Assembly: GCA_030653365.1 (NCBI GenBank)
Contig: JAURZL010000014.1
Location: 124,001 to 188,000, forward strand
From: Anaerolineaceae bacterium
GTDB lineage: Bacteria; Chloroflexota; Anaerolineae; Anaerolineales; Anaerolineaceae
Reading direction: 5' to 3'
DNA length: 64,000 nucleotides
In this document: positions 19,277-28,335 of the stretch, piece after piece
Layout of the letters: every line of letters begins with the position of its first letter
How positions within the stretch are numbered: the first letter of the stretch is position 1
Notes under the pieces: model-generated
Database searches by the model: none
Told to the model about the DNA's origin: nothing
What the model saw: only the letters and a program-made list of their open reading frames with translations
Program-made: the position numbers and the translations under genes

Positions 19277-20347
19277 TTAATCTCCAATATCTGCAGCAAA
19301 TTCCCTTGCCTTGCTGGCGGTAATCATTAAATCTTCATTTATATGAAAGTAAAAACCTTTACATCCCAAAACTGAGATGATCTTCTCCATTCCTGCCCGG
19401 CTGACATACACCTGGCAGAGCTTACCTGCAGTTCGGATTTTCTTGAGTACATCCAGCCATTCTTCCGGTTCAGGCTGCCCAGCACCCGGGATCCACTGGA
19501 TGCCGCGCAGATTCGGGATCGCCAGAATCTGATCCAGATGATTCAACTGCCCTATTCCGTCCAGGTGGTAGAAGGGGTATTCCAAAAAATCACAACAGGC
19601 AGTCAGATCAGGCAGCACAAAACGTTTGAACATGCGTGGGGAGATCATGTAGGAAAAATCGGATTGGAGCATGTACAATTTTCCGGGTGCCCATAAGGGA
19701 CTCCAGCCACTGGTGCCCCATTCCTTTCCATTGGTCAGATTAAAGAGCTGATCATAATATTTCATCCACAGGCGGGTAATTTCAGTCAATAACCCCAGAA
19801 CTTCCTCAGGCGAATCACTCAAATCCAGCAGCAACTTCTCACTACCCCGCAGAGAAGCCAGAATGTCCAGATTCCCTCCCAGATCTGTGAACCCTACCAT
19901 TACTTTGCCATCCCAACGCCGGGCAGCCAGGGTCGTCAGCTTTTGCACTCGCTGCCACCAAAGGTTGTGTAAGTCGAAGCGTGGTTGGATCTCAGACAGC
20001 TGTTCAACCCCCAACGGATCAAACCAGACCGTGTCTGATTGAATATTCAGTTTAGAGCCTAAAAAGGCTGCCATCAACCCGGGACCATAATTCGGCCAGA
20101 ATTTCGGGAAAGCACCCCCGAACCAGTGGATGCCCTCACCAAATTGCTCAATTTGGTCCAGGATCCGCTCAGCGGGCATCTCATCTGATTCCACAGCGGT
20201 CACTTCATAATAAGTGGCTAGTGTTTCTATGGCAGAATCATCGATCGCCTCGATCCCAAAGAAGGGACGCTCGATCGTCCCCGACCACCAATCGATCCAG
20301 TCTTGTTTTACACGTTGCATATCTTGTTCTGAAAACCTTAAATTCAT
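19277..20347 (-). CDS. Uroporphyrinogen decarboxylase-like (URO-D superfamily) protein
   Basis: The 356-residue product fits the URO-D/methyltransferase TIM-barrel superfamily best: features include MVGFTDLGGNLDILASLRG, the tail segment FYHLDGIGQLNHLDQIL and a final helix with ITASKAREFAADI. It lacks the N-terminal RFPDF motif of true HemE, so haem synthesis is unlikely; corrinoid-dependent methyl transfer is the common alternative in this group. The ATG at 20347 has AAAGGAGAG just upstream. No corrinoid protein gene adjoins it, so the substrate is open. Confidence 0.65.
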   Translation of the reverse strand: MNLRFSEQDMQRVKQDWIDWWSGTIERPFFGIEAIDDSAIETLATYYEVTAVESDEMPAERILDQIEQFGEGIHWFGGAFPKFWPNYGPGLMAAFLGSKLNIQSDTVWFDPLGVEQLSEIQPRFDLHNLWWQRVQKLTTLAARRWDGKVMVGFTDLGGNLDILASLRGSEKLLLDLSDSPEEVLGLLTEITRLWMKYYDQLFNLTNGKEWGTSGWSPLWAPGKLYMLQSDFSYMISPRMFKRFVLPDLTACCDFLEYPFYHLDGIGQLNHLDQILAIPNLRGIQWIPGAGQPEPEEWLDVLKKIRTAGKLCQVYVSRAGMEKIISVLGCKGFYFHINEDLMITASKAREFAADIGD

Positions 20348-20424
20348 GAGTCTCTCCTTTAGCACCTTGATGATTATATAAAATTTTGATCAGAAAAAAA
20401 GAAAAAACTCGCGCTAACCAAAAA

Positions 20425-20562
20425 ATGAATGGTTGGGTTTTGAGAATTGAAAAAAGCACTTGCATTGCTATACTTGTATTATTCATTATTACAATTGCAC
20501 CAATCCTGACAATTATTATTTGGATTAAAGAGAGTTTAACCCTAAAAAAGAAGATCTCATAA
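20425..20562 (+). CDS. Possible 45-residue single-span membrane protein
   Basis: An ATG at 20425 opens 45 codons ending in TAA. The predicted protein has one strong hydrophobic helix (CIAILVLFIITIAPILTIII) followed by a basic tail (KESLTLKKKIS), typical of small membrane proteins with the positive end inside. No good ribosome-binding site is visible and the region must also hold promoters for the divergent URO-D-like gene, so this may be chance. Confidence 0.28.
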   Translation: MNGWVLRIEKSTCIAILVLFIITIAPILTIIIWIKESLTLKKKIS

Positions 20563-20613
20563 ATTATTAACTTTTTTCAACTGGATAAACCAAATTCTTA
20601 ACAAGGACGAAAA

Positions 20614-21105
20614 ATGACATTTAACTTCAACTCGCTAGATCATGCTTACTTTATGAGTGAAGCACTCAACGAAGCTACTCAAGCTTTACAGGCTGGTGAA
20701 CGCCCAATTGGGGCTGTGATTGTCCACAATGGCCAGATTATCGGTCGTGGACAAGCACAGCATAAAAATAACCGCAATCGCCTGGCACATGCAGAGTTAA
20801 ATGCGTTACTGTCAGTGGCCAATCGTCTGTATGAATTTGACCGCGGGGATGCAGTCATCTACACCACAGTCGAACCCTGCGAGATGTGTCTGGGCGCAAT
20901 CGTGATGAGCGATGCCGTCAACCATATCGTTTATGCCCTGCCAGATCGCTGGATCAACACAGCTCCGATGTTCGCCATGCCACACGTCCAGCGCCATATC
21001 TACAACTACTTAGGAGGCGTCCTTGAGAAGGACAGTGCCGACCTTTGGGAAAAATATTCCCCACGTGAGCTGAGCTTGATTCGGGAAGGAAAACTACCGG
21101 AATAA
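20614..21105 (+). CDS. Nucleoside/cytidine deaminase-like protein
   Basis: The 163-residue protein has the zinc signature of the cytidine/tRNA-adenosine deaminase family: HAE at His59-Glu61 (proton donor Glu61) and PCEMC with Cys89 and Cys92. Such enzymes deaminate guanine, cytosine, adenosine or the wobble adenosine of tRNA-Arg. The C-terminal part (LGGVLEKDSADLWEKYSP) differs from typical TadA, so I call it a nucleoside deaminase rather than TadA. It stands alone, preceded by AAGGA six bases before the ATG. Confidence 0.8.
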   Translation: MTFNFNSLDHAYFMSEALNEATQALQAGERPIGAVIVHNGQIIGRGQAQHKNNRNRLAHAELNALLSVANRLYEFDRGDAVIYTTVEPCEMCLGAIVMSDAVNHIVYALPDRWINTAPMFAMPHVQRHIYNYLGGVLEKDSADLWEKYSPRELSLIREGKLPE

Positions 21106-21258
21106 TACATAAAATTCTTCAGATACTGCTATACTGATTGTAATTACATTCGCAGCCAGGGTATACACAGAGCGGTTTCCTGATCAAACCTCATAATCAA
21201 AATTTCATAATCCATTTTCCTTATCTTTCAGCAATCAACATTTGCAGAAAGGGTTGCT

Positions 21259-23478
21259 ATGCGTAATCCGATGCGTGCTTTCCAGATGTTAATGGTCTGC
21301 TTAATTCTGCTATCTTTAATAACAGGGTGCAATCCATCCAAAAGCGACATTGATCCAACTTTGACAATTGAAGCAACGCTTTCTCTACAAGCTACGTCAA
21401 TCCCAGAACCAGACATATCGAACCCATTACCCATCCGTATCCGGTTCATCACAACCTCCGATTGGACAGATTTCAAAATTATTTTAGGGGCTGATTTTGT
21501 CAATCCCAATCTGGTTTTCAGCAGTTCGGAGGCTAACACAGCAGAAGTACAGGGGAATCATTTTAGCTTAGGTCAGGACTTTGCCCGTTCAGAAACCGGA
21601 GCCAGTGTAGAAATGGTGGTGGAAGGACAATTATCTTTTCAACCGATTTACAGGAATGTTTTGCTTATGATTGAACGCGGTGATATTGGGATGACCCGTG
21701 TGGATATTTCACGCTATTTAAGTGACGATTGGGTGGTTATTAAGTCATTTATGTGGGATGGGATTAAAGGGGACGGACTCAACTCCTTCAGTGTGAAGTT
21801 TCCTTCGGAAGAATTTTTAAGCAAAGAACCGGTTACAGTCGTTGATCTTCCGCCAGTTTCCCCCACAACAACTGCCATTTTTTCACAAATGGGTGACGCC
21901 AGGCCTGTATCTCCTATCATCGGTATGCCAACTGGTAGTGATGGGTACCCCTGGTGGAACGATAGCGTCTTTTATGAGATCTTTGTGCGCTCTTTTTATG
22001 ACAGTGACGGCGATGGGATTGGCGATTTTAATGGTATCACCCAAAAACTGGATTATCTGAATGATGGGATTCCGGATACCACCACCGATTTGGGGATCAC
22101 AGGCATCTGGTTGATGCCCATCAACCCTACTCCTTCGTATCACGGCTATTCGGTGATCGACTATTATGCCATCAATCCGGAATTTGGTAGCATGGAAGAC
22201 TTCAAAACCATGCTGAACGAAGCACAATCACGCGGTATTCGGGTGATCATCGATCTGGTTCTCAACCATACTTCCGTGGATCACCCTTGGTTTCAAGCAG
22301 CAACAGATCCTTCATCACCTTATTATGACTGGTATATTTGGTCTGATACCGACCCGGGTTATAAGGGTTCCTGGGGACAACAGGTGTGGTTTCCATCTAA
22401 TGGTAAATACTTCTATTCCACATTTTCCGCGGGTATGCCAGACTTGAACTACAATAACCCGGATGTGACAGCCGAAATGCGAAATGTCGTAAGATTCTGG
22501 CTGGAAGAGGTTGGAATTGATGGCTTCCGGTTCGATGCATCCAAGCATTTAATTGAAGAAGGCTCCATTCAAGCCAATTCCGTTTCCACACATACTTGGT
22601 ATGAGAATTTCAGGCCATTCTATAAACAAATAAATCCGGAAGCTATGATCGTTTGTGAAGTCTGGGATGAAACCGCCATCACAGCCGAATATATTCAGGG
22701 GGATGAACTCGACCTGTCTTTTGAATTTTACCTTGCAGGGAAAATCATTCAGGCTATTAATGAAAGTGATGCGAATCTGATCAATGAACAAATCTCATAT
22801 TCATACCAGTTAATTCCTCCATTACAATTTGCTACCTTCCTCAGCAATCATGACCAGGATCGAGTATTGAACCAACTCGGAAACGAACCTGAAAAAGTGA
22901 AGGTTGCTGCAGCCATATTGTTGACAGCGCCAGGAGTACCTTTTCTTTATTATGGGGAAGAAATAGGCATGAATGGAGAGAAACCAGACCAATTGATCAG
23001 AGCTCCTATGCAGTGGACCCAAGAAAATTATGCTGGATTTTCGACTGTTCCTCCGTGGCAGGATCTTGGGTTTGACTGGGAAAACGATAACGTTGCTGTT
23101 CAGAGCGATCATCCGGATTCTCTATTATCACACTACCGGACACTCATTCATGTTCGCAATCAGCATGCCGCTTTACGGGTGGGGGACTTAAAGGTAGTAA
23201 CAACAGAAAACAATGGGGTATACAGCATTCTGCGCGAAAGTCAGAAAGAGTCAGTATTGATAGTGATAAATCTGACGGGGGATATCATTGTTGATTATCA
23301 TCTGTCTACGTCTAAAAGCAACCTATCAGAAGGGCAGATTCAACCTAAAAACATACTCGGTGATGGTAACTATGAATCACTGGAAATCGATTCATCAGGT
23401 GGTTTTTCTGATTACCAGCCTTTGACCGAAATACTACCTTATTCTGTGATGATTCTTCAACTTGATGATCGCAACTGA
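21259..23478 (+). CDS. GH13 alpha-amylase-family lipoprotein
   Basis: A lipoprotein signal (residues 1-24, lipobox LITGC) anchors this 739-residue enzyme outside the cytoplasmic membrane. Residues ~40-180 form a beta-sandwich-like N-terminal domain, followed by the GH13 barrel. The barrel contains all four conserved regions: VIIDLVLNHT, GFRFDASKH with the nucleophile Asp near 425, VCEVWDE with the acid Glu near 466, and LSNHDQDR near 530. A C-terminal beta domain follows. It cleaves or rearranges alpha-glucans; maltogenic or oligo-glucosidase activity cannot be distinguished. It is a single gene. Confidence 0.9.
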   Translation: MRNPMRAFQMLMVCLILLSLITGCNPSKSDIDPTLTIEATLSLQATSIPEPDISNPLPIRIRFITTSDWTDFKIILGADFVNPNLVFSSSEANTAEVQGNHFSLGQDFARSETGASVEMVVEGQLSFQPIYRNVLLMIERGDIGMTRVDISRYLSDDWVVIKSFMWDGIKGDGLNSFSVKFPSEEFLSKEPVTVVDLPPVSPTTTAIFSQMGDARPVSPIIGMPTGSDGYPWWNDSVFYEIFVRSFYDSDGDGIGDFNGITQKLDYLNDGIPDTTTDLGITGIWLMPINPTPSYHGYSVIDYYAINPEFGSMEDFKTMLNEAQSRGIRVIIDLVLNHTSVDHPWFQAATDPSSPYYDWYIWSDTDPGYKGSWGQQVWFPSNGKYFYSTFSAGMPDLNYNNPDVTAEMRNVVRFWLEEVGIDGFRFDASKHLIEEGSIQANSVSTHTWYENFRPFYKQINPEAMIVCEVWDETAITAEYIQGDELDLSFEFYLAGKIIQAINESDANLINEQISYSYQLIPPLQFATFLSNHDQDRVLNQLGNEPEKVKVAAAILLTAPGVPFLYYGEEIGMNGEKPDQLIRAPMQWTQENYAGFSTVPPWQDLGFDWENDNVAVQSDHPDSLLSHYRTLIHVRNQHAALRVGDLKVVTTENNGVYSILRESQKESVLIVINLTGDIIVDYHLSTSKSNLSEGQIQPKNILGDGNYESLEIDSSGGFSDYQPLTEILPYSVMILQLDDRN

Positions 23479-23563
23479 TTTATCTTAATTCCAATCAACC
23501 ACAATCGATTGGTGATCTTTCTGAAAATCCCAGGAACAAGAGCTAATAAAAAAGGCATGGAAA

Positions 23564-23788
23564 TTACAAACCATGTACCTCTCGATAAGCAGCCTTTTGT
23601 TGCACCAATAACTCCTTAATTTTCTCCCAATCCCCAGCTTCAATTCGCACGCATACCCCACAATCCGAGCTCAAATGACGGGGTACAGGGATCATCTTGC
23701 AGGGGATCAAATGCCGCACCAGGATTTGTTCAATTCGTAAAGCATGACTGGTCGAATCTACCAAAATAACCATGTGATGATTCTTCAT
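23564..23788 (-). CDS. DUF3343 putative Se/S carrier-like protein
   Basis: A 74-residue protein matching DUF3343, annotated as a putative selenium/sulfur carrier. It has a CGVC pair (Cys43 and Cys46) and Cys30, which could carry persulfide or perselenide. It is the last gene of the yedE-tusA-desulfurase operon, and its start overlaps the desulfurase stop by four bases (ATGA). This gene order recurs in anaerobes using selenium, so delivery of activated Se or S is the likely role, though not proven for this family. Confidence 0.8.
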   Translation of the reverse strand: MKNHHMVILVDSTSHALRIEQILVRHLIPCKMIPVPRHLSSDCGVCVRIEAGDWEKIKELLVQQKAAYREVHGL

Positions 23789-24990
23789 GGCTTGTTCACC
23801 CGGCTAATATTTTGTAATGCCTGAAGAACAGAATCAATGTCTCTTTTTTGATGAAATGCACCCAGACTGATGCGCACACTGCCGGTTGGGAATGTGCCCA
23901 ACGTGCGATGTGCCGCTGGAGCACAGTGCAATCCAGCTCTGCACAGGATTCCATACTCATCATCCAGAATCAAACCCAATTCTGCGGGGGAATACCCAGC
24001 TAGATTAATAGCCACAGTAGCAGTCTGCTGAATGCTTTCTTTTGGCCCATAGATGGTAATACCGGGTATCCCCTTCAATCCATGTAGCAGATAAGCACAC
24101 AATTCCTCTTCCTGTAGGCGTAATTCGGAGATACCCAGCTCCTGCAACCATTTCAAACTGGCACCCAGCCCAGCCAACCCCACCACATTCTGAGTACCGC
24201 TCTCAAAGCGATCCGGAAGGAAGTCAGGTTGCTCTTCCCGTTCAGAGCGGCTTCCTGTACCCCCACGCGTGAGCGGACGCACCATTTCAATATCCACACG
24301 CTCGCCAAAGATCACACCTCCGGTTCCCGTGGGACCATAGAGTGATTTATGCCCGGTAAAGGTCAAAAAATCGATCTGGTCTGCTTGGATATCAATCGGT
24401 AATACTCCGGCAGTCTGGGCAGCGTCCACCAGCAATAGAATGTTGTGTTTGCGGGTGATCTCAGCCACTTCCCGCAATGGAAGTATCGTACCACTCACGT
24501 TGGATGCATGATTCAGAACAATCAGACGTGTATGTGGAAGAATCAGTTTTTCCAGATCCACTGGATTCAATTTCCCCTCCACATCACAGGCAACACAGTT
24601 GAGTTCCACTCCTTCGTGTTCCAATGCGCGTAAGGGACGCATAACCGAATTATGTTCCATGCTGCTGGTCAGCACGTGATCGCCTGGTTTCAACAACCTT
24701 TGCAACACCAGATTGATCGCCTGGGTAATGTTCAGGGTAAAGGCCACCCGCATGGGATCATTACAATTGAATGTCTCTGCCACCAATTCTCGGGTCTGAT
24801 ACATGATCCTGCCCGCCTCAATGGAAGCACGATGACCCGATCGCCCGGGATTAGCTCCCACCCGTTCCAGATAATCCAGCATGGCAGCTGCCACCCCTGG
24901 CGGTTTTGGCCAGGAGGTAGCAGCACTATCAAAATAGATGGCTCCATCCGGGGTTACCGCGGATGGAGTATTATCTTTTATCAAACTCAT
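23785..24990 (-). CDS. Cysteine desulfurase-family PLP enzyme
   Basis: The 401-residue protein is a class V aminotransferase of the cysteine desulfurase-like group (EGID-type). The PLP-binding lysine is Lys215 in TGHKSLYGPTGTGG, the PLP-stacking region is SSMEHNSVMRPL, and the active-site Cys lies near 355 in RAGLHCAPAAH. It draws sulfur (or selenium) from cysteine or selenocysteine and passes it to an acceptor. Its start overlaps the tusA stop, and DUF3343 overlaps its end, so it is a partner of this operon rather than of Fe-S assembly genes, none of which adjoin it. Confidence 0.9.
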   Translation of the reverse strand: MSLIKDNTPSAVTPDGAIYFDSAATSWPKPPGVAAAMLDYLERVGANPGRSGHRASIEAGRIMYQTRELVAETFNCNDPMRVAFTLNITQAINLVLQRLLKPGDHVLTSSMEHNSVMRPLRALEHEGVELNCVACDVEGKLNPVDLEKLILPHTRLIVLNHASNVSGTILPLREVAEITRKHNILLLVDAAQTAGVLPIDIQADQIDFLTFTGHKSLYGPTGTGGVIFGERVDIEMVRPLTRGGTGSRSEREEQPDFLPDRFESGTQNVVGLAGLGASLKWLQELGISELRLQEEELCAYLLHGLKGIPGITIYGPKESIQQTATVAINLAGYSPAELGLILDDEYGILCRAGLHCAPAAHRTLGTFPTGSVRISLGAFHQKRDIDSVLQALQNISRVNKP

Positions 24991-25196
24991 TTCTTCAACA
25001 CCATTAAGAATTCATCATCTTTTTCCGTTATCTCAATGCTACACCCCGATCTGGTTGCCATACGGCGCACATTTTCACGGGATGTAACCGAATCAAGCCA
25101 TACCTCAATCGGAAATTGGCCTTCATCAATTGCGTTTTGCACCAGAATAACCGGTTGTGGGCAAGATAACCCACGCACATCTACTACCTTGCTCAT
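24987..25196 (-). CDS. TusA-family sulfur carrier
   Basis: A 69-residue TusA/SirA-like protein with the signature DVRGLSCPQPV, where Cys12 would hold the persulfide or perselenide. The ATG at 25196 has an AGGAGG site upstream. It lies between yedE and the cysteine desulfurase, overlapping the latter by four bases, so it likely accepts Se or S from the desulfurase. YedF proteins of selenium loci have an extra DsrE domain which this one lacks. Confidence 0.9.
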   Translation of the reverse strand: MSKVVDVRGLSCPQPVILVQNAIDEGQFPIEVWLDSVTSRENVRRMATRSGCSIEITEKDDEFLMVLKK

Positions 25197-25209
25197 TTCT
25201 AGCCTCCTT

Positions 25210-26328
25210 CTATGCCATCTTTTCACGCATGCTGAAACCAAATACCAGGCAAATTACCAGTCCCTGAATCACTGCCCACCAACCAATGGGTGAAATGCCT
25301 CCTACTGTGAGTACTCCATCCACAATGGAATCCGGCCTGGCCGCAATGGCAAAATTATGCGAAAAGGCTGCCCCTGCAATCATGCCTAACACAAAAACGG
25401 CCGAATCGCCATCCCCCTCGCCAGAAAGGAATAGTTGCCGACCCGGGCAACCACCTGCCAGGGCATACGCCAACCCGGCCAATACCATGCCCATGAAATT
25501 CGCCAGTAGGTTGGAGTGGGATACCGGTTGGGCAGCATAACCAAATTTGAACTGACCAAACACCAGATTGGTGAGAAAGGCAAACACAATCAACGCTGCC
25601 AGACCACTTAACAAATGAGTATCACGCATAAGGATCACATCCCGAACTGCGCCCATGGTACAGAAACGGGTACGCTGTGCCAGGAATCCAATCACCAATC
25701 CGATGATCAATGAGACCAGCAGTGGTGCGTACAGGGATCCTGGTCCGGATTCACTGAAGAAGATCGGTCCACCTTCAGCAAACACCGGCTTAAAAATGCG
25801 TAACAACAACAATCCAACCATGATGATTGGCAAAATCCAACCGACCATCGGGTATGTTTTGTGGCTGCGTCCTAGGTTGTAACCCTTGCGCAGGAAAAAG
25901 ACACCAATCGCAATCCCGAGTGCCAGCCCGATCAGTGCTGGGAAAGCATTCATATCGCCACCTGCCAGGCGAAATCCAGCACGCCAAGGGCACCCTAAAA
26001 ACACCAGAGCACCCACCATCGCAAAGAATCCCAGAACAAAGCGAACGATCGGTGCGGAACCGGATCGAGCCTTAAATTCCTTGAAGATCAAGGCCGCAAG
26101 TGTAGCTCCCAACACAAAACCAATGATTTCCGGTCGGAGATATTGCACCACAGCAGCACGATGCAATCCCAATGCTCCAGCGATATCGCGCTCAAAACAA
26201 GCCACACAAATCCCCATGTTAGCCGGGTTACCCAGCTTCTGCAAGGTGGGTCCCAGAATACCTATGATCGCTCCAACCAGGATAATCCCCCATCTGGATG
26301 CAAAAAAACGAGTGAGTTTATTTAACAT
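25210..26328 (-). CDS. yedE: YedE/YeeE-family selenium or thiosulfate-type transporter
   Basis: The 372-residue membrane protein has about ten helices and two repeated half-domains. The conserved cysteine loops LGCPWRAGFRLAGGD and AGGCPGRQLFL are typical of YeeE/YedE transporters, which carry thiosulfate or, in the long YedE branch, are linked to selenium metabolism. A GGAGG site lies eight bases before the ATG at 26328. It leads the operon yedE-tusA-desulfurase-DUF3343. The structured leader upstream suggests regulation by attenuation. Confidence 0.88.
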   Translation of the reverse strand: MLNKLTRFFASRWGIILVGAIIGILGPTLQKLGNPANMGICVACFERDIAGALGLHRAAVVQYLRPEIIGFVLGATLAALIFKEFKARSGSAPIVRFVLGFFAMVGALVFLGCPWRAGFRLAGGDMNAFPALIGLALGIAIGVFFLRKGYNLGRSHKTYPMVGWILPIIMVGLLLLRIFKPVFAEGGPIFFSESGPGSLYAPLLVSLIIGLVIGFLAQRTRFCTMGAVRDVILMRDTHLLSGLAALIVFAFLTNLVFGQFKFGYAAQPVSHSNLLANFMGMVLAGLAYALAGGCPGRQLFLSGEGDGDSAVFVLGMIAGAAFSHNFAIAARPDSIVDGVLTVGGISPIGWWAVIQGLVICLVFGFSMREKMA

Positions 26329-26421
26329 ACAACGTCCTCCTATAGTTTAAATGACCTGATCTCAGATTTGCTTAAGATTGGATATAGAGAATTCTTGATT
26401 GGCAGTCTCCTTTCTATACTA

Positions 26422-26456
26422 AGAAAACAAAAAACCACTGACACATGCCAGTGGTT
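26422..26456 (-). terminator. Intrinsic terminator inside yedE leader
   Basis: Perfect 8-bp stem AACCACTG/CAGTGGTT (26456-26449 with 26440-26433) followed on the minus strand by TTTTTTGTTTT. Its location between promoter and yedE indicates premature termination control. Confidence 0.8.
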
Positions 26457-26541
26457 CAGGAGACAGCGAATGTCTACTTAACCCATACCAGGCACGTGAA
26501 AGTGATCACCACAGCGCTGACCAGCGCTCAGCCTTCCGGCT
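26422..26541 (-). promoter_or_regulatory. Structured 5' leader of yedE operon, riboswitch-like
   Basis: Read on the minus strand, the 120-nt leader holds several stems in a row: AGCC-GGAA-GGCT with a GNRA-like loop (26541-26530), AGCGCT-GGTC-AGCGCT (26528-26513), a GTGATCAC segment, and AGACA-TTCGC-TGTCT (26475-26461). A terminator hairpin (26456-26422) with a T-run follows. It is 94 bases upstream of the yedE start. The layout fits an attenuator or riboswitch, but matches no class I know. Confidence 0.5.
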
Positions 26542-26602
26542 CAAACAAAATACAAGAGTAGTTTTTTCACAATTCAGACCTTTTTGGGATTATGTTGTAT
26601 TA

Positions 26603-26632
26603 ATTATACATTGTTATAAAAATCGCAAACAA
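26603..26632 (-). promoter_or_regulatory. Likely promoter of yedE leader
   Basis: A TATAAT box (26608-26603 on the minus strand) with TTGTTT 18 bases upstream. Transcription would begin near 26595, giving a leader of about 265 nt before yedE. Confidence 0.55.
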
Positions 26633-27154
26633 ATCTTGAGTGTTTTTTTACTTCCTTTGTTTTCATTTCAAAATTTGTATAATGGTTGCAGAGACAACTC
26701 CAGCACATTTATTCATCACATTCTTGGAAAACTTCCCTTTTAGAATGCTTAATCGACAAAATGGTAGCGCTTTAAATATTATTTGCACTCCTTATCTTTT
26801 TTGTAATCATCTCCATGATGGAATCGGTAGACCTCCAAATTATCAGTGCTTCAATCGAAGCGATTGAAGATTTGTCAGGATAGAGTTGCGTATTTTTATC
26901 ACTTATTTCCAATGTATAATCATATCTGAACATTTTCTCAAACCGCTTCTTTCCTATTCCATTACGATTAATCACCACCTCTCTAAACCAATATCTCCCA
27001 AAAAAATCGTCTTATTGCCATAACCTCATTCAACATCTTCTTCGAACCAACACACCAAATAACCAGGATAAACCATATTCAAATTAATATATTTAATAAC
27101 AAACCTGGATGATATCTAAATCCAAACTTCGCTAAAAAATAAAAGGAGTTAAGG
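26633..27154. other. AT-rich 520-bp gap, no gene supported
   Basis: Short open frames of up to 75 codons exist on both strands but lack starts, ribosome-binding sites or family resemblance. Base composition is lower in GC than in flanking genes. The region probably holds promoters for yedE and for the DinB-like gene. Confidence 0.45.
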
Positions 27155-27628
27155 TTGGAAACAAGAGAAGACCTCCTCAAGCAATTGAATGAAACCATCA
27201 CACAACTGTTGGTTGTTTACCAAAATATGGCTGATTCTGAAATGGAAGTGTATGAAGGTTGGACAGCCAGATATGTCTTAGGTCATATTACTTTTTGGCA
27301 TGAAAGTTTTGCGAGAAATGTCCTGGATATTGTCAATGATGGGAAGCCAAGTCCTTTAAAGGGAACATATCGAGACCTTAATCAACGTTGTTTTGATGAA
27401 ATCAGGACACAGACTATAGAAGACATCATCATGAGATTAGAGGCAGCCCATAAAGTTATTCGAGAAGATATTTTATCAACCAAACTAAAATTAATTCCGT
27501 ACAAAAAAGGATCAAGAGATTATTTTCCCGAAGAGCATCTGGACATTGTCAACGCTCACATAAAAGACCATTTGAGCGATATTTTAAAAGTTAACAAAAA
27601 GAATACGCAAACCTTTCAATCTGTTTGA
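27155..27628 (+). CDS. DinB/ClbS-DfsB-like four-helix protein
   Basis: A 157-residue helical protein similar to the DinB/DfsB-like superfamily: GWTARYVLGHITFWHESFARNVL resembles the motif in which His residues bind a metal, and a helix ends HIKDHLSDILK. Members act as thiol-dependent transferases or have unknown function; ClbS protects against colibactin. The start is a TTG, chosen because AAAAGGAGTTAAGG precedes it. It belongs to an AT-rich patch; the substrate is unknown. Confidence 0.6.
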   Translation: METREDLLKQLNETITQLLVVYQNMADSEMEVYEGWTARYVLGHITFWHESFARNVLDIVNDGKPSPLKGTYRDLNQRCFDEIRTQTIEDIIMRLEAAHKVIREDILSTKLKLIPYKKGSRDYFPEEHLDIVNAHIKDHLSDILKVNKKNTQTFQSV

Positions 27629-27701
27629 AATTCTTTCGTTTCTTTTACTCTCGGAATTTTTCAACAGATCCAATTTGAAGAATATAAAGGAGGTGATGAT
27701 T

Positions 27702-27968
27702 ATGAATTCAAAAAATATTGAAAACTATCTTTCGATCCTCAAAATCCGTCAAAAAGCTGGACAGCGAGATGTGAATATCATCGCAGGGATATCACTCGTT
27801 TTATTCATGTTATCTTTTTCATTCGGAATGCTCGACCGATTAAGCGGAAGATCCCTATATATTGTAGGCGCTATTCTGATTGTTTTTGCATTTTCTTCCC
27901 TGATGGCATGGGTGAAACTTCAAATCACCAAAGCATCAATAGAGGTGATTGAAAATCTCACGAGATAG
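27702..27968 (+). CDS. Small two-span membrane protein
   Basis: The 88-residue product has two hydrophobic helices, about residues 26-42 (VNIIAGISLVLFMLSFSFGML) and 50-70. The ATG at 27702 is picked over 27675 because a perfect AAAGGAGGTGATGATT site stands before it. It follows the DinB-like gene after 73 bases and could be co-transcribed. No family is recognised. Confidence 0.6.
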   Translation: MNSKNIENYLSILKIRQKAGQRDVNIIAGISLVLFMLSFSFGMLDRLSGRSLYIVGAILIVFAFSSLMAWVKLQITKASIEVIENLTR

Positions 27969-28335
27969 AGTTGGTGTGTCGCACAGCAACGCTTGTAGAT
28001 TGTAGGATTTAGATTTTAGCAATTAAAAATTTTGGTGAACCCGTTAAGGTGCACTGCTTGTGAATTTTAGGTGTAACCTAAAGGTTATAAGTACACAATT
28101 ACATTCACCAGTGAGTATGAAAATCCTAAAACCAAAAATGCGCTGCACTCTGGTGTAAGTAGAATGAATGATTAATAAATTTTATTGATAGCCAGTAGTT
28201 ATGTAATTACAAAAACACTATACTGGTCATATATAGCTGAACTGGAAAATATTTATCCAAAAAACCTTCAGTTTTTCAACCTGATATATTTTACAGAGTG
28301 GAATCCAATCATTACTCCCCTTAGAGGAATAATCT
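27969..28335. other. 367-bp gap with small hairpins
   Basis: No gene seen. It contains the hairpin TTTAGGT-GTA-ACCTAAA (about 28067-28083) and words such as GTGCACTGC and GCGCTGCAC that recur in the intergenic repeats near 29055 and 45950. These look like remnants of a dispersed palindromic family. The flavin reductase promoter must also lie here. Confidence 0.4.

Noticed and set aside
26422-26541. Cobalamin riboswitch in the yedE leader
   Set aside because: Only a CAGGAGAC word resembling the B12 box occurs, and on the strand opposite to the operon; the other conserved parts are missing.
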